From: Megaustenia siamemsis
Taxonomy: Eukaryota; Mollusca; Gastropoda; Stylommatophora; Ariophantidae
Assembly: GCA_032433765.1 (NCBI GenBank)
Contig: JAVIAB010000073.1
Coordinates: forward strand, 54,907,787 to 54,971,786
Direction of reading: 5' to 3'
Length of the DNA stretch: 64,000 nucleotides
Under the pieces are notes generated by a model that made no database searches, was not told the DNA's origin, and saw nothing but the letters and a program-made list of their open reading frames with translations. Position 1 is the stretch's first letter, and each line of letters opens with the position of its first letter. This document shows, one piece after another, positions 31,220-42,841 of this stretch. Position numbers and translations under genes: made by a program.

Positions 31220-31584
31220 GTCCAGGTATGTTTTTTTTTTTTTTTGCGTTCGCTAGCTTTCACCTCTGGCGAAGTCCCTAGAGACTAGGAACTTGATTTT
31301 GCCTGTTAATTCATTTTTCCCTGGCAGCCGTGTGTACAGGGGTCCATCGCCATACAGGCAGATAACTATGTCTTCGGAGGTACTCATACTTTTTCAGTCG
31401 AAGAGTAATTGACGTTTTTAGCCGGGTCTCCCTGCTGAGTCTAGGGGTGGTTACCGCAAAGAGAAATTATTAATAAAAATCCCAACTGGTTAAGCCAGGA
31501 TTGGAACTTACAACCTCTCTATCTCAAAACCGACGTCTTGCCTTGAGACCAACTAGTCCCAGTTATGTACCAGTCCAGGTATGT
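31220..31584 (-). mobile_element. SINE-4, tRNA-derived, with 12-bp target duplication
   Basis: The element (31232-31572) has its head at the high-coordinate end: agttggtctcaaggcaagac (A-box-like) and gttgtaagttccaatcctgg (B-box-like). The body contains accacccctagactcagcag and gggacttcgccagaggtg, and a poly-A tail (T-run at 31231-31245 on the plus strand). The flanks gtccaggtatgt at 31220-31231 and 31573-31584 are identical. The poly-A tail and different body separate it from SINE-1. Confidence 0.85.
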
Positions 31585-31869
31585 GATATTGCGGAAGAAG
31601 AAGCTGGGCTTCAAATAAGGAGAAGAACAGTAGAACAAATGTTCAATCTTCGTGTACTTTCTGACAAGTGTGTTTCGTGTATTCTCTAAATCAACAAGAC
31701 ATATGCCATGTGCTTACTGACTTGGGGAAAAAAACATTTGAGACCGTTTGAATGAAGAGATCTGGGCAACCATAAATAAATAAAACAATAATAATCGATG
31801 TCATCAATACCTATATGAATAGTGATGTAGTGACGTATTCAGGCCAAACTAGCATTTCAGAAGATGAGT

Positions 31870-32360
31870 AACATCTTATGCAACAAATCTATGTCAATAG
31901 AAGTGAGAGAGTTCATCGGTGCTATATAGAATCAATTCGTACCTATGCAAGCGAATCATGGACAGTAAACAAACAAATGAAAAGACGATTAGAGGCCAGA
32001 GAGATGTGATTTCTCAGAAGAAATGTTGAAAGTTCTTTGGACAGTTAAAAAGACCAACGAGGAAATTCTCAAAGAGGCCAACACAAAAAGATAGCTCCTA
32101 AGAAACAGAAAGAAACAATGAACATTTTTCGGGTACATCATGAAAAGAGGAAAGTTGGAATATTTGGTTACAACTGACAAAATATAGGGAAAGAGAAATC
32201 GCGGACGACAAAGAGAGATAATACTCGATAGTTTGGTGTCATGACATGGAAAACAGTCAACAGAACTGATACGATGCTCGGAAAATAGAAGACTAAAGAA
32301 GGACATGATCGCCTACGCCAACCGGTATGGTACATGATGATGATGATGATGATCAAGTAT
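31870..32360 (+). mobile_element. LINE-D copy
   Basis: A decayed reading with REFIGAI-like and SESWTVNKQMKRRLEAREM-like segments, then a GRQRE block, SLVS and a final AYANRYGT before (atg)n. It matches 16836-17289 closely at the DNA level, with small deletions that shift the frame. Confidence 0.8.
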
Positions 32361-32454
32361 TTGTAAATATATTGGATTAATGTTTTGAGAAGACCGTTGG
32401 AGTGAAACACTGATGCTTGTTTACTAACACTATTCAGCATAATTCATAAATTAA

Positions 32455-32640
32455 CTGTGACCACTACCGAGATGAAATGTGTTAGACAAATGACAGAAAA
32501 CAGTATGAGAGATAAGATCAGAAATGAAGAATTGAGGAGAAAAAAAAGATAGGGATAATCTCCGTCGTAGAATACATAAAGAAGTAACTGAAGGTTTACT
32601 CACGAGTTGTATGTGCAAAAAGGGAGACAGTTAATCGTCA
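32455..32640 (+). mobile_element. LINE-H fragment
   Basis: Codons reading CVRQMTENSMRDKIRNEELR followed by a shifted VEYIKK match the start of the LINE-H frame at 60370 (YVGRMTGNIPRDKIRSEELR). Confidence 0.6.
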
Positions 32641-33454
32641 CACCTCCAGAGAACATTTGTATTGGCTCGAAAACCTTCTAGATTGAGCCAGGCAGCCAAT
32701 GAGCAATTAGAACAAACTCTATAGACAACAATTAAGAAATACAAATGAATGAACACAGAATGCAGAACATTTTTTTTCCAGATTCGAGACTGCAGCCATA
32801 TAATAGCCGATCTGGCAGACGATAGAAGACGGATCGATGGCTAACGACAAGACTTAGACTCAACTATTTGGTTAAGGAAGCTATGGAACGATAAAATGAG
32901 TTAGCTAGATATTGTTCTCAAAACATCGATGACATTTACTGCAATAATTATTTTTTTATTGTAATCCTTAAGGACTGATTGGATTAGTGTGCAGAGAAAG
33001 GGTAACTGGATGTAAGGTATCTCACCAAACCAGACTTGACAACTGCCTCTGGTTGAAGACTCTTGATAGAAGTGAAAAAGAAATCCACAGTGACCATAGT
33101 ACCACATTCATAGATATTTGGTGGTCTCCTCGAATGTCAGCAATTGCAGACAATAACGTAATGACATGCAATGAGTGTGTTTAGGATTTCATAGGTTGAT
33201 CAACTGATATCTTTTTGATATTGTAGAACTAGGACAATGTGCAATTGTTGTGTAAGTGTGGATGTGATGAACTGTTAATTATAATGAGGAAGCAGACAAA
33301 GACATTAATAAACCAATGAAATTACATTTGTTATTGATGACTCCACATTGTTCTGGTCACACTTGTCATATTGACTACATACATTCCTTTCAGACCTGTA
33401 GAACCTCCTTATATCATTTCACGTTTAGTGCAACGTTGGGTTAAAATATGTGGC
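32641..33454. other. no recognisable feature
   Basis: Mixed sequence; short frames at 32901-33184 have no domain I recognise. Confidence 0.45.
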
Positions 33455-33735
33455 TCTTTTCTTTTACACAAGATAACGGAAAAGGAACTATATAAACGGA
33501 AAAGGAACTAGGTATGGGGAAAGGAACTATAACAATTTTAAGCCGTTGAAAAACAATTTAAGTTTAATAATTTTAGTAGACAGATCATCTTCGTTAAACA
33601 ACGGGCAATCATATCCCATCCTCAACGTGTTGTCCAGTATGAAGTACGCCCGCCACACGCAGCAGCAACACTGAATATGGCTTCAGCTCAGTTTCACGAA
33701 CTTCTTAGAAGAGGTAAATACCTTGACCCCAGCCT
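33455..33735 (+). repeat. Repeat V, copy 2
   Basis: The second copy of the unit at 28150-28475, with an internal tandem of ggaaaaggaacta near 33477-33530. LINE-B sequence begins directly after its agcctctttt end. Confidence 0.7.
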
Positions 33736-33739
33736 CTTT

Positions 33740-34050
33740 TCGTCTTGTCAGGCATGATTGTTAGGGTCTTTCACGTTACAGGACTGTCAGGTTGGTTAGT
33801 TTGTCCTGCCATTTGATGTGCGTTATTCTGCGGAGACATCGCTTGTGAAAGATATTTAGTTTTTTTCGTGATTTGAATATCTTGTCCAGGTTTCAGATCC
33901 ATATAACAGTGTGCTAATCACACAGGTCTGATATATTAAGAGTTTGGTCTTTAGTGTTAATTTCGTGTTGTTCCAGACCCTTTCTGTGAGTTTTCGAAAA
34001 GTCGTAGCTGCCTTACCAATTCGGATGTTTATTTCATCATCAGGGGTTCA
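33740..34050 (-). mobile_element. LINE-B fragment
   Basis: The minus strand reads a YIKWQDKLTNLTVL-like end preceded by codons for YGSETWT-type and RKLTERVWNNTKLTLKTKLL-like segments, as in the LINE-B copy at 7690-8500. Stops are present. Confidence 0.65.
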
Positions 34051-34155
34051 TTGGTCATTGGGTTCAAATACTAAACCCCAAATCGTGCCTATTTAAAAAA
34101 ACAACAACAATAAAACCCTGTATGTTGACCTTTCGAAATACGCCTAAAAAAAAAA

Positions 34156-34401
34156 GTACCCCCGTCACGCCGAGTGGCGTATAGGGAAATATGGTGTTAG
34201 TGACCCTATATTTTACAGACCTTCAGCACATGATTTTTGGGGTAATGTGGTCAGTATTACGCCAGTGCTGCTTTACTTTCCCAGAAAAAAATCCGGTACC
34301 CATTTAAGGCTGGGTGAACCCGGAAGCCGTCGGTTGGGATCGAACCCTACCCCTTGTCCTTTGTAGTCCAGTTCACTAACCACTGAGCTATCGCGGCTCC
34401 C
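34156..34401 (-). mobile_element. SINE-1, nearly full-length
   Basis: On the minus strand: ggagccgcgatagctcagtg, gtagggttcgatcccaacc, ttcacccagccttaaatggg, the cgccactcggcg hairpin and gggggtac. An A-run lies at the 3' side. No clear target duplication was found. Confidence 0.9.
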
Positions 34402-34554
34402 CATCCTCACCTCGTCCTTCTCTCTTCATATTCCCCACCCACACTCACACACTCGCTCATACTTAATCCTTAGCATAGTCTACATATGCCATTTTATCAA
34501 GAACAAATGTAAATTGTTAATTTAAATCCTGAGCTCCAAGTATTTTACGCAATA

Positions 34555-35284
34555 TCATCATCAAGTACCGGGCCTACTGGCGTAGGTGATCATCTCTCTC
34601 CACAACTTTCGATCTCGGCAGCTATTTATCATTTCTGTTGTTGACCTTCTGCCAAGCCATTCTCTTAAGCTGTCTGCTATTTTTTCTCTTTGCTTCCCTC
34701 TATCTCTTCGTCCCTCAATTTGTTCCAGCTGTTACAATATATTCCAGTTGTTCTCTTCTCATTACATGGCCAAAAAATGATGATTGTTTCTTCCTAATAT
34801 TGGAAATTAGCTCTCTTTTTGCTTTGGCCTATTTCAGAACATCTTATTACTCTTCTTAGCAGTTCATGGTATTCTCAACATTCTTCTGTAATACCACATT
34901 TCTACAGACTCCAGTGATTTTCTTGACTGTTGTCTTATTGTCCATGATTCACATCCATATTTAAAGACTAGCTCTACATAACATTTAAGAACTGTTTTTC
35001 TTGTTTCTATTGTCAAAAATGGATTGCATAGTATCTTCCTCATTTTTTGGAAAGCTGCTTTTGCCTGAACCATTCTGCATCTCACCTCTGTTGTACATCT
35101 TCCGTCTGAGATTAACAAAGTTCCCAAATATTTAAATTCATTTACCTGTTTTAATATTGTTCTACTTGTCTTTATTTTGCACTGAGGTGATGTCTTTTTC
35201 TTTGTTGTTACCATTATCTCTGTCTTTCTGCTATTAATGGTGAGTCCTTTATTTTTGCTTTCTTTCACTATAATGTCCAAATGA
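34555..35284 (-). mobile_element. LINE-A, post-catalytic part
   Basis: The minus frame 35280-34864 encodes MDIIVKESKNKGLTINSRKT, EIMVTTKKKTSPQCK, VNEFKYLGTLLISDGRCTTE, VFKYGCESWTIRQQSRKS and MWYYRRMLRIP. The C-terminal part (REQLEYIV-like, REKIADSLREWLGRRSTT-like) follows with a stop and frameshift. The tail is at 34555. The 5' end stops at PLE3. Confidence 0.85.
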
Positions 35285-36419
35285 TGCTAGACATATTTCG
35301 CCGACGCCTCTTTCCCGAATCACTTCTTCTACTTGCTCTCCAATACGGTGATCAGAACCATTCACCGCTACCTCCCTGTTCTCCACTCGGACTCCACTAC
35401 CCGGCCATTCTTCCCGGACCCTTCCTTAATTGCCTTCAAGCATAATCGTAACCTTCGCGATATGCTCGTTGGAAACCACCTTCCCGCCTCCGTTCATAAT
35501 CATCGGGGCACTTTCTGTTTCAATCGCAATCAGTGTAAAACTTGCAGCCACGTTCTCCGGACTGATACGGTTAATTTACCTGATGTTCCTTTTTAGATCT
35601 GAGAAGTATTTACTTGTACATATCGTGACATCACCTATGCTATCATATGTAAGCGATGTAATATGACCTTCATTGGCGAATCAGGGAACCGCCTCTGAAG
35701 GGGATGCAATGAACAGCTGAATGCCATCACACAAGAAACAAGCACCCCTGCAGCGTCCTATTTCAACTCTCAGGACCATCAGTATAAGGTGGGTGTCTAA
35801 GTCACTGGCCTGATGTCATGTTCTTCTGGCAGACGTAGCCGATTCACCTTAGAGAATCGTCTGATCACCCTGATGGGGTTGCCTAACCTCACGGGGGACC
35901 AATGCATCCCCTTCTCATGTGTAATAATCAATTACCCTTCTCACCCTCATTGTCTCCTCACTCCCCTTTCACATTTCATTCTCTTCTCCCTTCCGATTCC
36001 CATTCCCCCTCGTCCTCTCCATACTTCCACCCACTTCTCATGATTTGTCCTCTTATACCTTGACGTGATTTCCCCAGGCGATACTCAAGGTTTAAACTCT
36101 ATATATTTATAGGTACCTTTCACCCATCAATGGGAGTTTGATCCCTCTTTACCAATTGATATTTATAATCATTATCAATACGTAGTTTGCCATATTCCTC
36201 TCTTTCGCTGTAAATTTCACTTACACCTTACTCTTTTTTTCTTTTTTTTTCCAATTTCATCCTGTCTGCCATTATACTATTTCTTTCACATACTCTACTA
36301 TTCCATCTCTCCCTGTAGATCGCCCTGTGTTTTACACTCAGTCTTCCGTGATCCCCTATTACGTCATATTGAGCACATTGTTTCCCGAGACACGTCTGAC
36401 CTGTTTACTTATATTTACA

Positions 36420-36899
36420 TGCCCTATTATCATCATCATCATTGAGTGTCGTCTCCGCTTCGAAGGTTGGCTACCATGGAGCGCCATTCTACTCTGTTTC
36501 TTGCTTTGATGGCGCAGATTGCCATAGGCTGATTTGTCCATCTTTTAATGTTACTCGTCCATGTTAGTCTTGGTCTGCCTCTGCCTCTTTTACCTTGTAT
36601 TTTTCCTTCGAATATTACTTTTATTAGACTGTTGTGTCTTTTAACATGACCAACAAATTTTATTTGTCTTGCTCTAATGGTGTTTAGTAGTTCTTTTTTC
36701 ATTTTTAATTGTTTTAAAACTTCCTCGTTTGTTTTTTTTTCTTTCCATCCAATTCTACCTATTCTTCTATAAATCCACATTTCAAAGGCTTCAATTTTCT
36801 GTTCTGTTTTCTGGTCTAAAGTCCATGTTTCTGCACCATACAGGAATATTGAGAAGATTCTTAGTTTTATCCCTGGTGTTATTAATGGTGCCCTATTAT
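36420..36899 (-). mobile_element. LINE-C copy with 11-bp target duplication, inside PLE3
   Basis: The frame 36903-36439 encodes ETWTLDQKTEQKIEAFEMWI, YRRIGRIGWKEKKTNEEVL, VKRHNSLIKVIFEGKIQGK, RGRGRPRLTWTSNIKRW and RSMVANLRSGDDTQ. The flanks tgccctattat at 36420-36430 and 36889-36899 are identical. The frame is unusually intact for this window (about 150 codons). Confidence 0.92.
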
Positions 36900-37307
36900 A
36901 CATTTCTTTATTTTAGCCGATACCCGTCTAATTTTTGACCACCATTCACATCCCCTGTTATCACCTCCTATCTTGTCAGACTTACCGTCTAAACACGTGA
37001 CACCCCCCCCCCCCACCCTTTTCTCATAACACACGTATTTGACTTACAGTCGTCCACATACTGGAGCTTCTGCATCGAATTTTAACTAAGTATTACATTA
37101 TGTATTATTTAATTCGTTAAAATAATTATTTACTAATATAAATTAATAATCATTTTCTATTCTCTTATAATGTAGAACATCTTCCTTTAGTTTCCTCACT
37201 TCATTTCTTATTCAACTTTTTATTTTACCTTGATTTATTAATTCCGCTCATTCTAGATGTAGTAGAGTTTATCTTTATTCCGTTGTCCGTCTGTGTTGTT
37301 CTAGTTT

Positions 37308-37335
37308 TCTGAGGAAGGACGCATGTAGGTCGAAA
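37308..37335 (+). ncRNA. hammerhead-like motif in PLE3
   Basis: A perfect ctgagga core box, a GAC/GTC stem and a gaaac box, but two extra bases stand before the stem and ACTT replaces ACGT. It is probably inactive. Confidence 0.35.
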
Positions 37336-37482
37336 CTTCAGTATTTTGTTGTGCTACTTTTTTGTAACACCGTCAGCACACCTTGTAGGAGTGACAGCTA
37401 CACCCCACCACTTGCTCCTTGCATTGACGAGGATCTGCCGACTGACTAAATTAAACTAAATTAGCCTTTGATTTGAGTGAAA

Positions 37483-37987
37483 TGTAAATATACTTTCATC
37501 ATCATCATCATCATCGAGTGCCTTCTCCGCAGCGAAGGTTGGCTACCATGGATCGCCATTCTACTCTGTTTCTTGCTTTGATGGTGCAGGCTGTCATAGA
37601 TTGACTTGTCCATCTTTTGATGTTACTCGTCCATGTTAGTCTTGGTCTGCCTCTGCCTCTTTTACCTTGTATTTTCCCTTCCAATATTACTTTTAGTAAG
37701 CTGTTGTGTCTTTTAACATGCCCCCAAATCATTTGTCTTGTCTTAATTGTAGTTAGTAGTTCTCTTTTTATTTTCAGTTGATTTAAAACTTTATCGTTTG
37801 TTTTCTTTTTTTTCCCATCCATTTCTACCTATTCCTCTATAAATCCACATTTCAAAGGCTTCAATTTTTTGTTCTGTTTTCTTGTCTAATGTCCATGTTT
37901 CTGCACTATACAGGAATATTGAGAAGATGTAACATTTTGCCATTCTTAGTTTCAGCCCTGCTGATATTTGTTTTGTAAATATACTTT
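37483..37987 (-). mobile_element. LINE-C copy with perfect 14-bp target duplication
   Basis: The minus frame 37822-37511 encodes KKKTNDKVLNQLKIKRELLT, WGHVKRHNSLLKVILEGKIQ, GRGRPRLTWTSNIKRWTSQS and RSMVANLRCGEGTR. The flanks tgtaaatatacttt at 37483-37496 and 37974-37987 are identical. The insert is 477 bp. Confidence 0.92.
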
Positions 37988-38585
37988 ATACTATTTCATT
38001 TATAACTTTTTAAGTTTCATTTACACCGATATTTTATTTTAAACCCTCTGTGCAGTTATTACTTTAATTGTACTCGTAATACATTGCCAGACTAAATTAA
38101 AATTAACTCTCGGGAGACACAAGTTTAAAATGTGTGTAAACTGCTAATGGAGCAAAACTTAATGCGGCAGTAGGGAGCTTTATTGCACTCATTACATCCT
38201 GACTCGATGTCGTGCAGCAGTATAACTACCATGGGTCTGCCATCAATGACAACTGTGTCCTTCTAGTGACCTTTACAACTTTTGTAAGGATGTCCATGAT
38301 TTCCATAGGCTTATGAGCTTACAATTCCGTTTTTCGGGCTCACCTGATGCTCCCTCCGCATCTACCCTTGTAGATGCGTTGTCTCGCTCCCACCCCCGTA
38401 AATCTGATTGGACCCCACAAGCTGGCGCCTCACAGGCCTGGATCTCTACATAAAGGTCACCTCACGTGAGATACAACAACTGTGCCCTAGAAAACTTCAC
38501 CGCTTGAATTTAACTCCCTCTGAGTTTCGGGCCCTCTCTAATCTCCGCCGCCGGTAGGACATTGTTATCAAACATTCGGCAGATA

Positions 38586-38622
38586 TGGGGGGGGGGAGGA
38601 GGAGGAAAGGGGGGGGAGGAGC
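38586..38622. repeat. G-rich tract inside PLE2
   Basis: About 37 bases made of G runs with AGG interruptions lie within the codons of a conserved PLE motif, adding and shifting frame. The runs could form a G-quadruplex. Confidence 0.9.
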
Positions 38623-41164
38623 CGTGGTAGTTTGGCGCAAAGACTTATACATTTCAGTTATCCAATACCACGTTTTATAAACACTGTCCTAACGATGCCA
38701 TCGTCCTCAACAACAAGCAGGTCCTATCTACCATCAAAGAACTGATCCGAGACAACCTCCTTCCTCTAAGTGCGTCCCGCCTCATTATCCACAATAATGG
38801 TCTTGGTAAGCCATCATTCTACATGCTCCCTAAAATTCACAAAACCGATAATCCATGACGTCCCATCGTGTCAGTGTGTGCTTGCCCGACTGAACATATA
38901 TCTGACTATCTAGACTATCTAGTGTCTTCCAGCCCATGATAGTTAGTCTTCCCTCATATGTTAAAGACACCAACCATACCTTGAGGATTTTCTCTTCCAT
39001 CTCTCTCTCTCCCGTGGTCGCTCATACCGACTTTTCGTCTTGATGTTTTTTCTCTGTACACTTCTATTCCTCACTCCGACGGCCTCCTGGCTCTACGGCT
39101 CTTTCTTGGCTAGAGGCAACACCCCTCAGTTGATACTGCCACTCTTCTCCGCCTTACTGAGCTTGTACTCAACATCGACGTCCTGTGAGTTCAATGGTAA
39201 CTTCTATGACCAAGTTAGTGGAGTAGCCATAGGCACCAAGATGGGTTCCAGCTATGCTTGCCTATTTATGGGTTACCTTGAACACCAAATTCTCAATTCA
39301 TATCAAGGTCCCCTTCCCATCAATTACCTCCGGTACATTGATGATTGCTTCGGACTTACCGGTCTACCTGAGGATGACCTCTCCAGGTTTATCGACTACA
39401 TTGGTAGCTATCACAAAGCTATCAAGATCACGTCTTGTATATCCACTTCCTCTGTTACCTTCCTAGATCGTATTGTTTCCTCGGGTACCTTTGGCCTCCA
39501 CACCTCGGTTTTCTATAAACCTGCAGACGCTCATTGTTATCTTCTCTATACTTCATCACATTCACCTTCTTGTCGTGATTCCATTCCGTTCTCACAGTTA
39601 TTATGTCTTCGTCGCATCTGCCAGGATGACCAAGATTTCCTCCAACAGGCTCACCTCATGTAAGGTTTCTTTAGCCGCCGGTTTTATCCAGATTCGATCC
39701 TCCAATCTGTCCTCAAGCGAGTCCTCCTTATCTCTCGTCCCGAGGCACTCATTCCTTCCAACCGCCTCTCCCCTCTGAGAGAACTATACTCACACTCACC
39801 TATCATCCTCACAACCTGGCTGCTGTGAAAATACTCAACCGCTATCGTTCCATTCTCCACTCTGATCCCACTACTCGTCTACTCTTTAGTGACCCCCCTA
39901 TGATCACCTTCAAACGCGACAGAAATCTTGGAAATATTCTGGTTAGGAGCCATCTCCCCAGCTCCGACCATCAACAGTTGGGTACGGCCCCTTGTGGTCG
40001 TAACTGCATCGCCTGCGCCTATGTGCTCCGCATTGATTTTGTCTTATTCCCTAACGGACGGTTTGAGATTAAGCATGGCTTCACATGTGAGCCCTCAACA
40101 TCATTTATGCTATCACATGCCAACGATGCAACATGACTTATATTGGCGAGTATGGAGAATGTTTAGCGGAAAGATTTTGTGAACACCTTCGAGATGTTCA
40201 ACAGAATACTGGCACTCCAGTGTATCCCCATTTCAATTCTTCATACCACAAGGGCAAAGACGACATCCTTATCACTGTTATTGTCCTTTTCCGCTCTGGC
40301 AACCGTAGCTTTGCTACCGGTTTGCTCTGGAGAATCGCCTTATAGTCCAATTTGGTTCGCTGACCCCACGAGGGCTGAATGTATATCACTCGTACACATA
40401 GTATCCCTTTAGTTTCTCCTTCCCTGTTGCATAGTCTTCTTAGCTGCCCAGGTTTGAGCACTTTAGTCTATCCACTATGCCATGCTATTCATAGCTCTCC
40501 TACACTAGACCCCCACAGCGATACTTCGGTAGTCTACTATACCTCTTTTGTATGTGCTACTTTCCTTTCACAATTTTTTTTATTGTACCCCATTCTCAGA
40601 CATATTCTTTCCGCCTTTCGAGTACCTGTTATTCTTCTGTTCTATTCTTTCTCCTTTATGTATGCACACTGACCTCGGTGTATACTCTTATGGTGATGTT
40701 GGCGTTATGCGCATATTACTACACATACATGTTTGTCCCTGTATGGATGCGCATATGCATGTATGTGGTCATTTGTGTGGGCATGCGTATGCATAAGCAT
40801 GTATATTTGTATATGTATATACACACGTATGTGTGAACATGTATACATGTATACATGTACGTGTGGCCTCTTAGATACTTATAGACATTGTCAGTGTCTT
40901 TGTAGTCGGGGTAGCCTAGATAGTGTTCCCCCTAATCACATATTTTTAGAACCTTTTACACGGTTTTACCCTCTGACCAGCAGGGTAATTACAGCTCACA
41001 ACTGCCAATCTCTCTTTTTCATTCTGACCACGGTCCACGACAAAGGGAATAAATTTTTATTTTCTTAAACCAGTTTCGATTATTTTGTTTTGGATGTTTC
41101 ATTACTAGTTAGCTATGTAAGAATAGTTTTATTTACTTACATATCTGTGTGTGTGTTGTTTGTT

Positions 41165-41195
41165 CTTGCTGAAGGGCTATTGAGCCGAAACGTCG
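41165..41195 (+). ncRNA. hammerhead-like motif in PLE2
   Basis: ctgaag, a GGCT/AGCC stem with an ATTG loop, then gaaacgtc. It is at the same position relative to the PLE 3' end as in PLE1. The stem differs from PLE1 by paired changes (last base pair C-G to T-A). The first box lacks the final A. Confidence 0.5.
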
Positions 41196-41339
41196 TTCAA
41201 ATTTGTGTCATCTATCAATCACGTAAAGCTTTTACCATACCATTTTTTCTATTTTTTTTTCCATCCTCCCTCACATTTAGCTTTACTGCAGTTTCGCATT
41301 TTTATGCGCGCATTTGCATTTCTTTGCCGTAACCACTAT

Positions 41340-41560
41340 CTTTCTTCTTCTTCTATCCTTCCGTCATTGCCGTTGGCGTCGAGGGGAGATACAATATGCG
41401 ATTCTTTGCTCTTCTGTTGGCCTCTTCTGGTGTTATCCCTCCTAGTGACTCTAGTATTCCCTTTATCCATCTCTTTCTCGGTCTTCCTCTTAATCTTGCA
41501 TTTTCGTAGCGTTTGTTTATGGCTCTTCGAGTCATTGTTAGTTCTTTTTGTCCCTATCTT
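41340..41560 (-). mobile_element. LINE-H 3' end
   Basis: The frame 41535-41353 encodes MTRRAINKRYENARLRGRPR, KRWIKGILESLGGITPEEAN and RILYLPSTPTAMTEG, matching the LINE-H end at 60530-60699 (RAINKRCQKLRLKGRPRKRW, YLPSTLKSK). Confidence 0.8.
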
Positions 41561-42180
41561 TAGATATAGAAATTGACTCCCACCTTGGTAAAGCTGCTAC
41601 GACCTTCGCCCGTTTTTTAGGCGTGTCTTGCAAAACAGCAAACTGACAATTAAAACAAAGACCGCAGTTTACAATGCCTGCACCATTAGTATATTCCTGT
41701 ATGGCAGCGAATCAAGGACAACTTATGCAAAGCAGGAGAGAAGACTAAATGCATTCCATATTCGATGTCTGTCACGTACTCTTGATATCACCTGGAAGGA
41801 TAAAGTGACAAACGTGGAGGTCATAACTCACACAGGCCTCCCGAACATCTACACGCTGCTCAAACAACGTAGGTTACGCTGTTTGGCCACGTACACCGTA
41901 TGAAAGATGGCCGCATACCAAAAGATATACTCTATGGACAACTAGCAGATGGCATTAGGACTAGGGGCGTCCAGAACGTCGATTTGTAGACGTGTGTAAA
42001 CGTTACATGAAGACTCTGAACATAAACCTTGCAACCTTGGAAGACATAGCTATAGACCACAATCTTTGGAAACACTCTAAAGCTCCAACTCAAACAAGAA
42101 GCAGACAGATTCATAGAAAAAGAGAATACACGGCGAAAGAAAAGAAAAAATAATATTTCTAGGGGCGCTGTAAGATCTAT
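41561..42180 (+). mobile_element. LINE-B fragment with 3' end
   Basis: The frame 41628-41903 encodes NSKLTIKTKTAVYNACTISI, FLYGSESRTTYAKQERRLNA and FHIRCLSRTLDITWKDKVTN. After a frameshift come a KDILYGQLADG-like segment and a basic end. Its 3' UTR ends taggggcgctgtaagatc. A (cta)n tract takes the tail position. Confidence 0.8.

Positions 42181-42231
<51 letters not shown>
42181..42231. repeat. (CTA)n microsatellite
   Basis: Sixteen or more CTA units continuing from the LINE-B 3' end, probably its expanded tail. Confidence 0.95.
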
Positions 42232-42270
42232 ATCCACACCCTTCTCCTCCACTAAGACTTTACAAATGAA

Positions 42271-42824
42271 AGTAAAGATCATCGAGTGCCGTCTCCGCAA
42301 CGAAGGTTGGTTACCATGGAGCGCCATTCTGCTGTCTCTTGCTTTGAAGGTGCAGGTTGCCATAGGCTGATTTGTCCATCTTTTGATGTTACTCGTCCAT
42401 GTTAGTCTTGGTCTGCCTCTGCCACTTTTATCTTGTATTTTCCCCTCCAGGAATACTTTTAGTAGGCTGTTGTGTCTATTAACATGGCCAAAAAATGGCA
42501 TTTGTCTTGTTTGAATTGTGTTTAGTAGTTTTTTCTCTTTTCATTTTTTGTTGTTTCAAGACTTCGTCGTTTGTTTTTTTTGCTTTCCATCCAATTCTAC
42601 CTATTCTTCTATATATCCACATTTCAGAGATTTCAATTCTCTGTTCTGTTTTCTTGTCTAATGTCCATGTTTCTGCACCATATAGGAATATTGAGAAGAT
42701 GTAACATTTTGCTATTCTTAGTTTTAGCCCCGGTGTTATTTGTTTTGATGTTAGTATGTTCTTCATGGCATTAAAATTACTTTTTACCATTCCTATTCTT
42801 TTGTTTAGAATTTTGAGTAAAGAT
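42271..42824 (-). mobile_element. LINE-C copy with 9-bp target duplication
   Basis: The minus strand encodes RIGMVKSNFNAMKNILTSKQ, TPGLKLRIAKCYIFSIFLYG, AETWTLDKKTEQRIEISEMW, HVNRHNSLLKVFLEGKIQDK and GRPRLTWTSNIKRWTNQPMA, with one frameshift near 42490. The flanks agtaaagat at 42271-42279 and 42816-42824 are identical. It is the longest LINE-C copy (536 bp). Confidence 0.9.
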
Positions 42825-42841
42825 AAAACCTGAAAATACAT

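Larger units (their letters stand above)
35285..37380 (+). mobile_element. Penelope-like element (PLE3), split by LINE-C
   Basis: The frame 35333-35596 encodes the inter-domain region HRYLPVLHSDSTTRPFF, AFKHNRNLRDMLVGNHLP and the cysteine motif CKTCSHVLRTD. A shifted frame continues YAIICKRCNMTFIGESGNRL (GIY-YIG) and SGRRSRFTLENRLITLMG. LINE-C interrupts at 36431-36888. The distal part (36900-37380) ends with a hammerhead-like motif at 37308-37335. The reverse transcriptase is absent. Confidence 0.8.
38170..41335 (+). mobile_element. Penelope-like element (PLE2), nearly full-length, decayed
   Basis: The only copy with both domains. The N-terminal reading includes DLYNFCKDVHDFHRLMSLQF, KLHRLNLTPSEFRALSNLRR and AVVVWRKDLYIS, where a G-rich tract (38586-38622) has expanded within the conserved KPADKGG-type motif. 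Reverse transcriptase: NNKQVLSTIKELIRDNLLP-like, KPSFYMLPKIHKT, and the open frame 39040-39663 with SGVAIGTKMGSSYACLFMGY, the catalytic RYIDD and VTFLDRIVSS. A linker with CGRNCIACAYVLR and a GIY-YIG domain (MTYIGEYGECLAERFCEHLR) follow to about 40345. At least five frameshifts or stops. The 3' region carries a hammerhead-like motif and the common PLE terminus. Confidence 0.9.
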
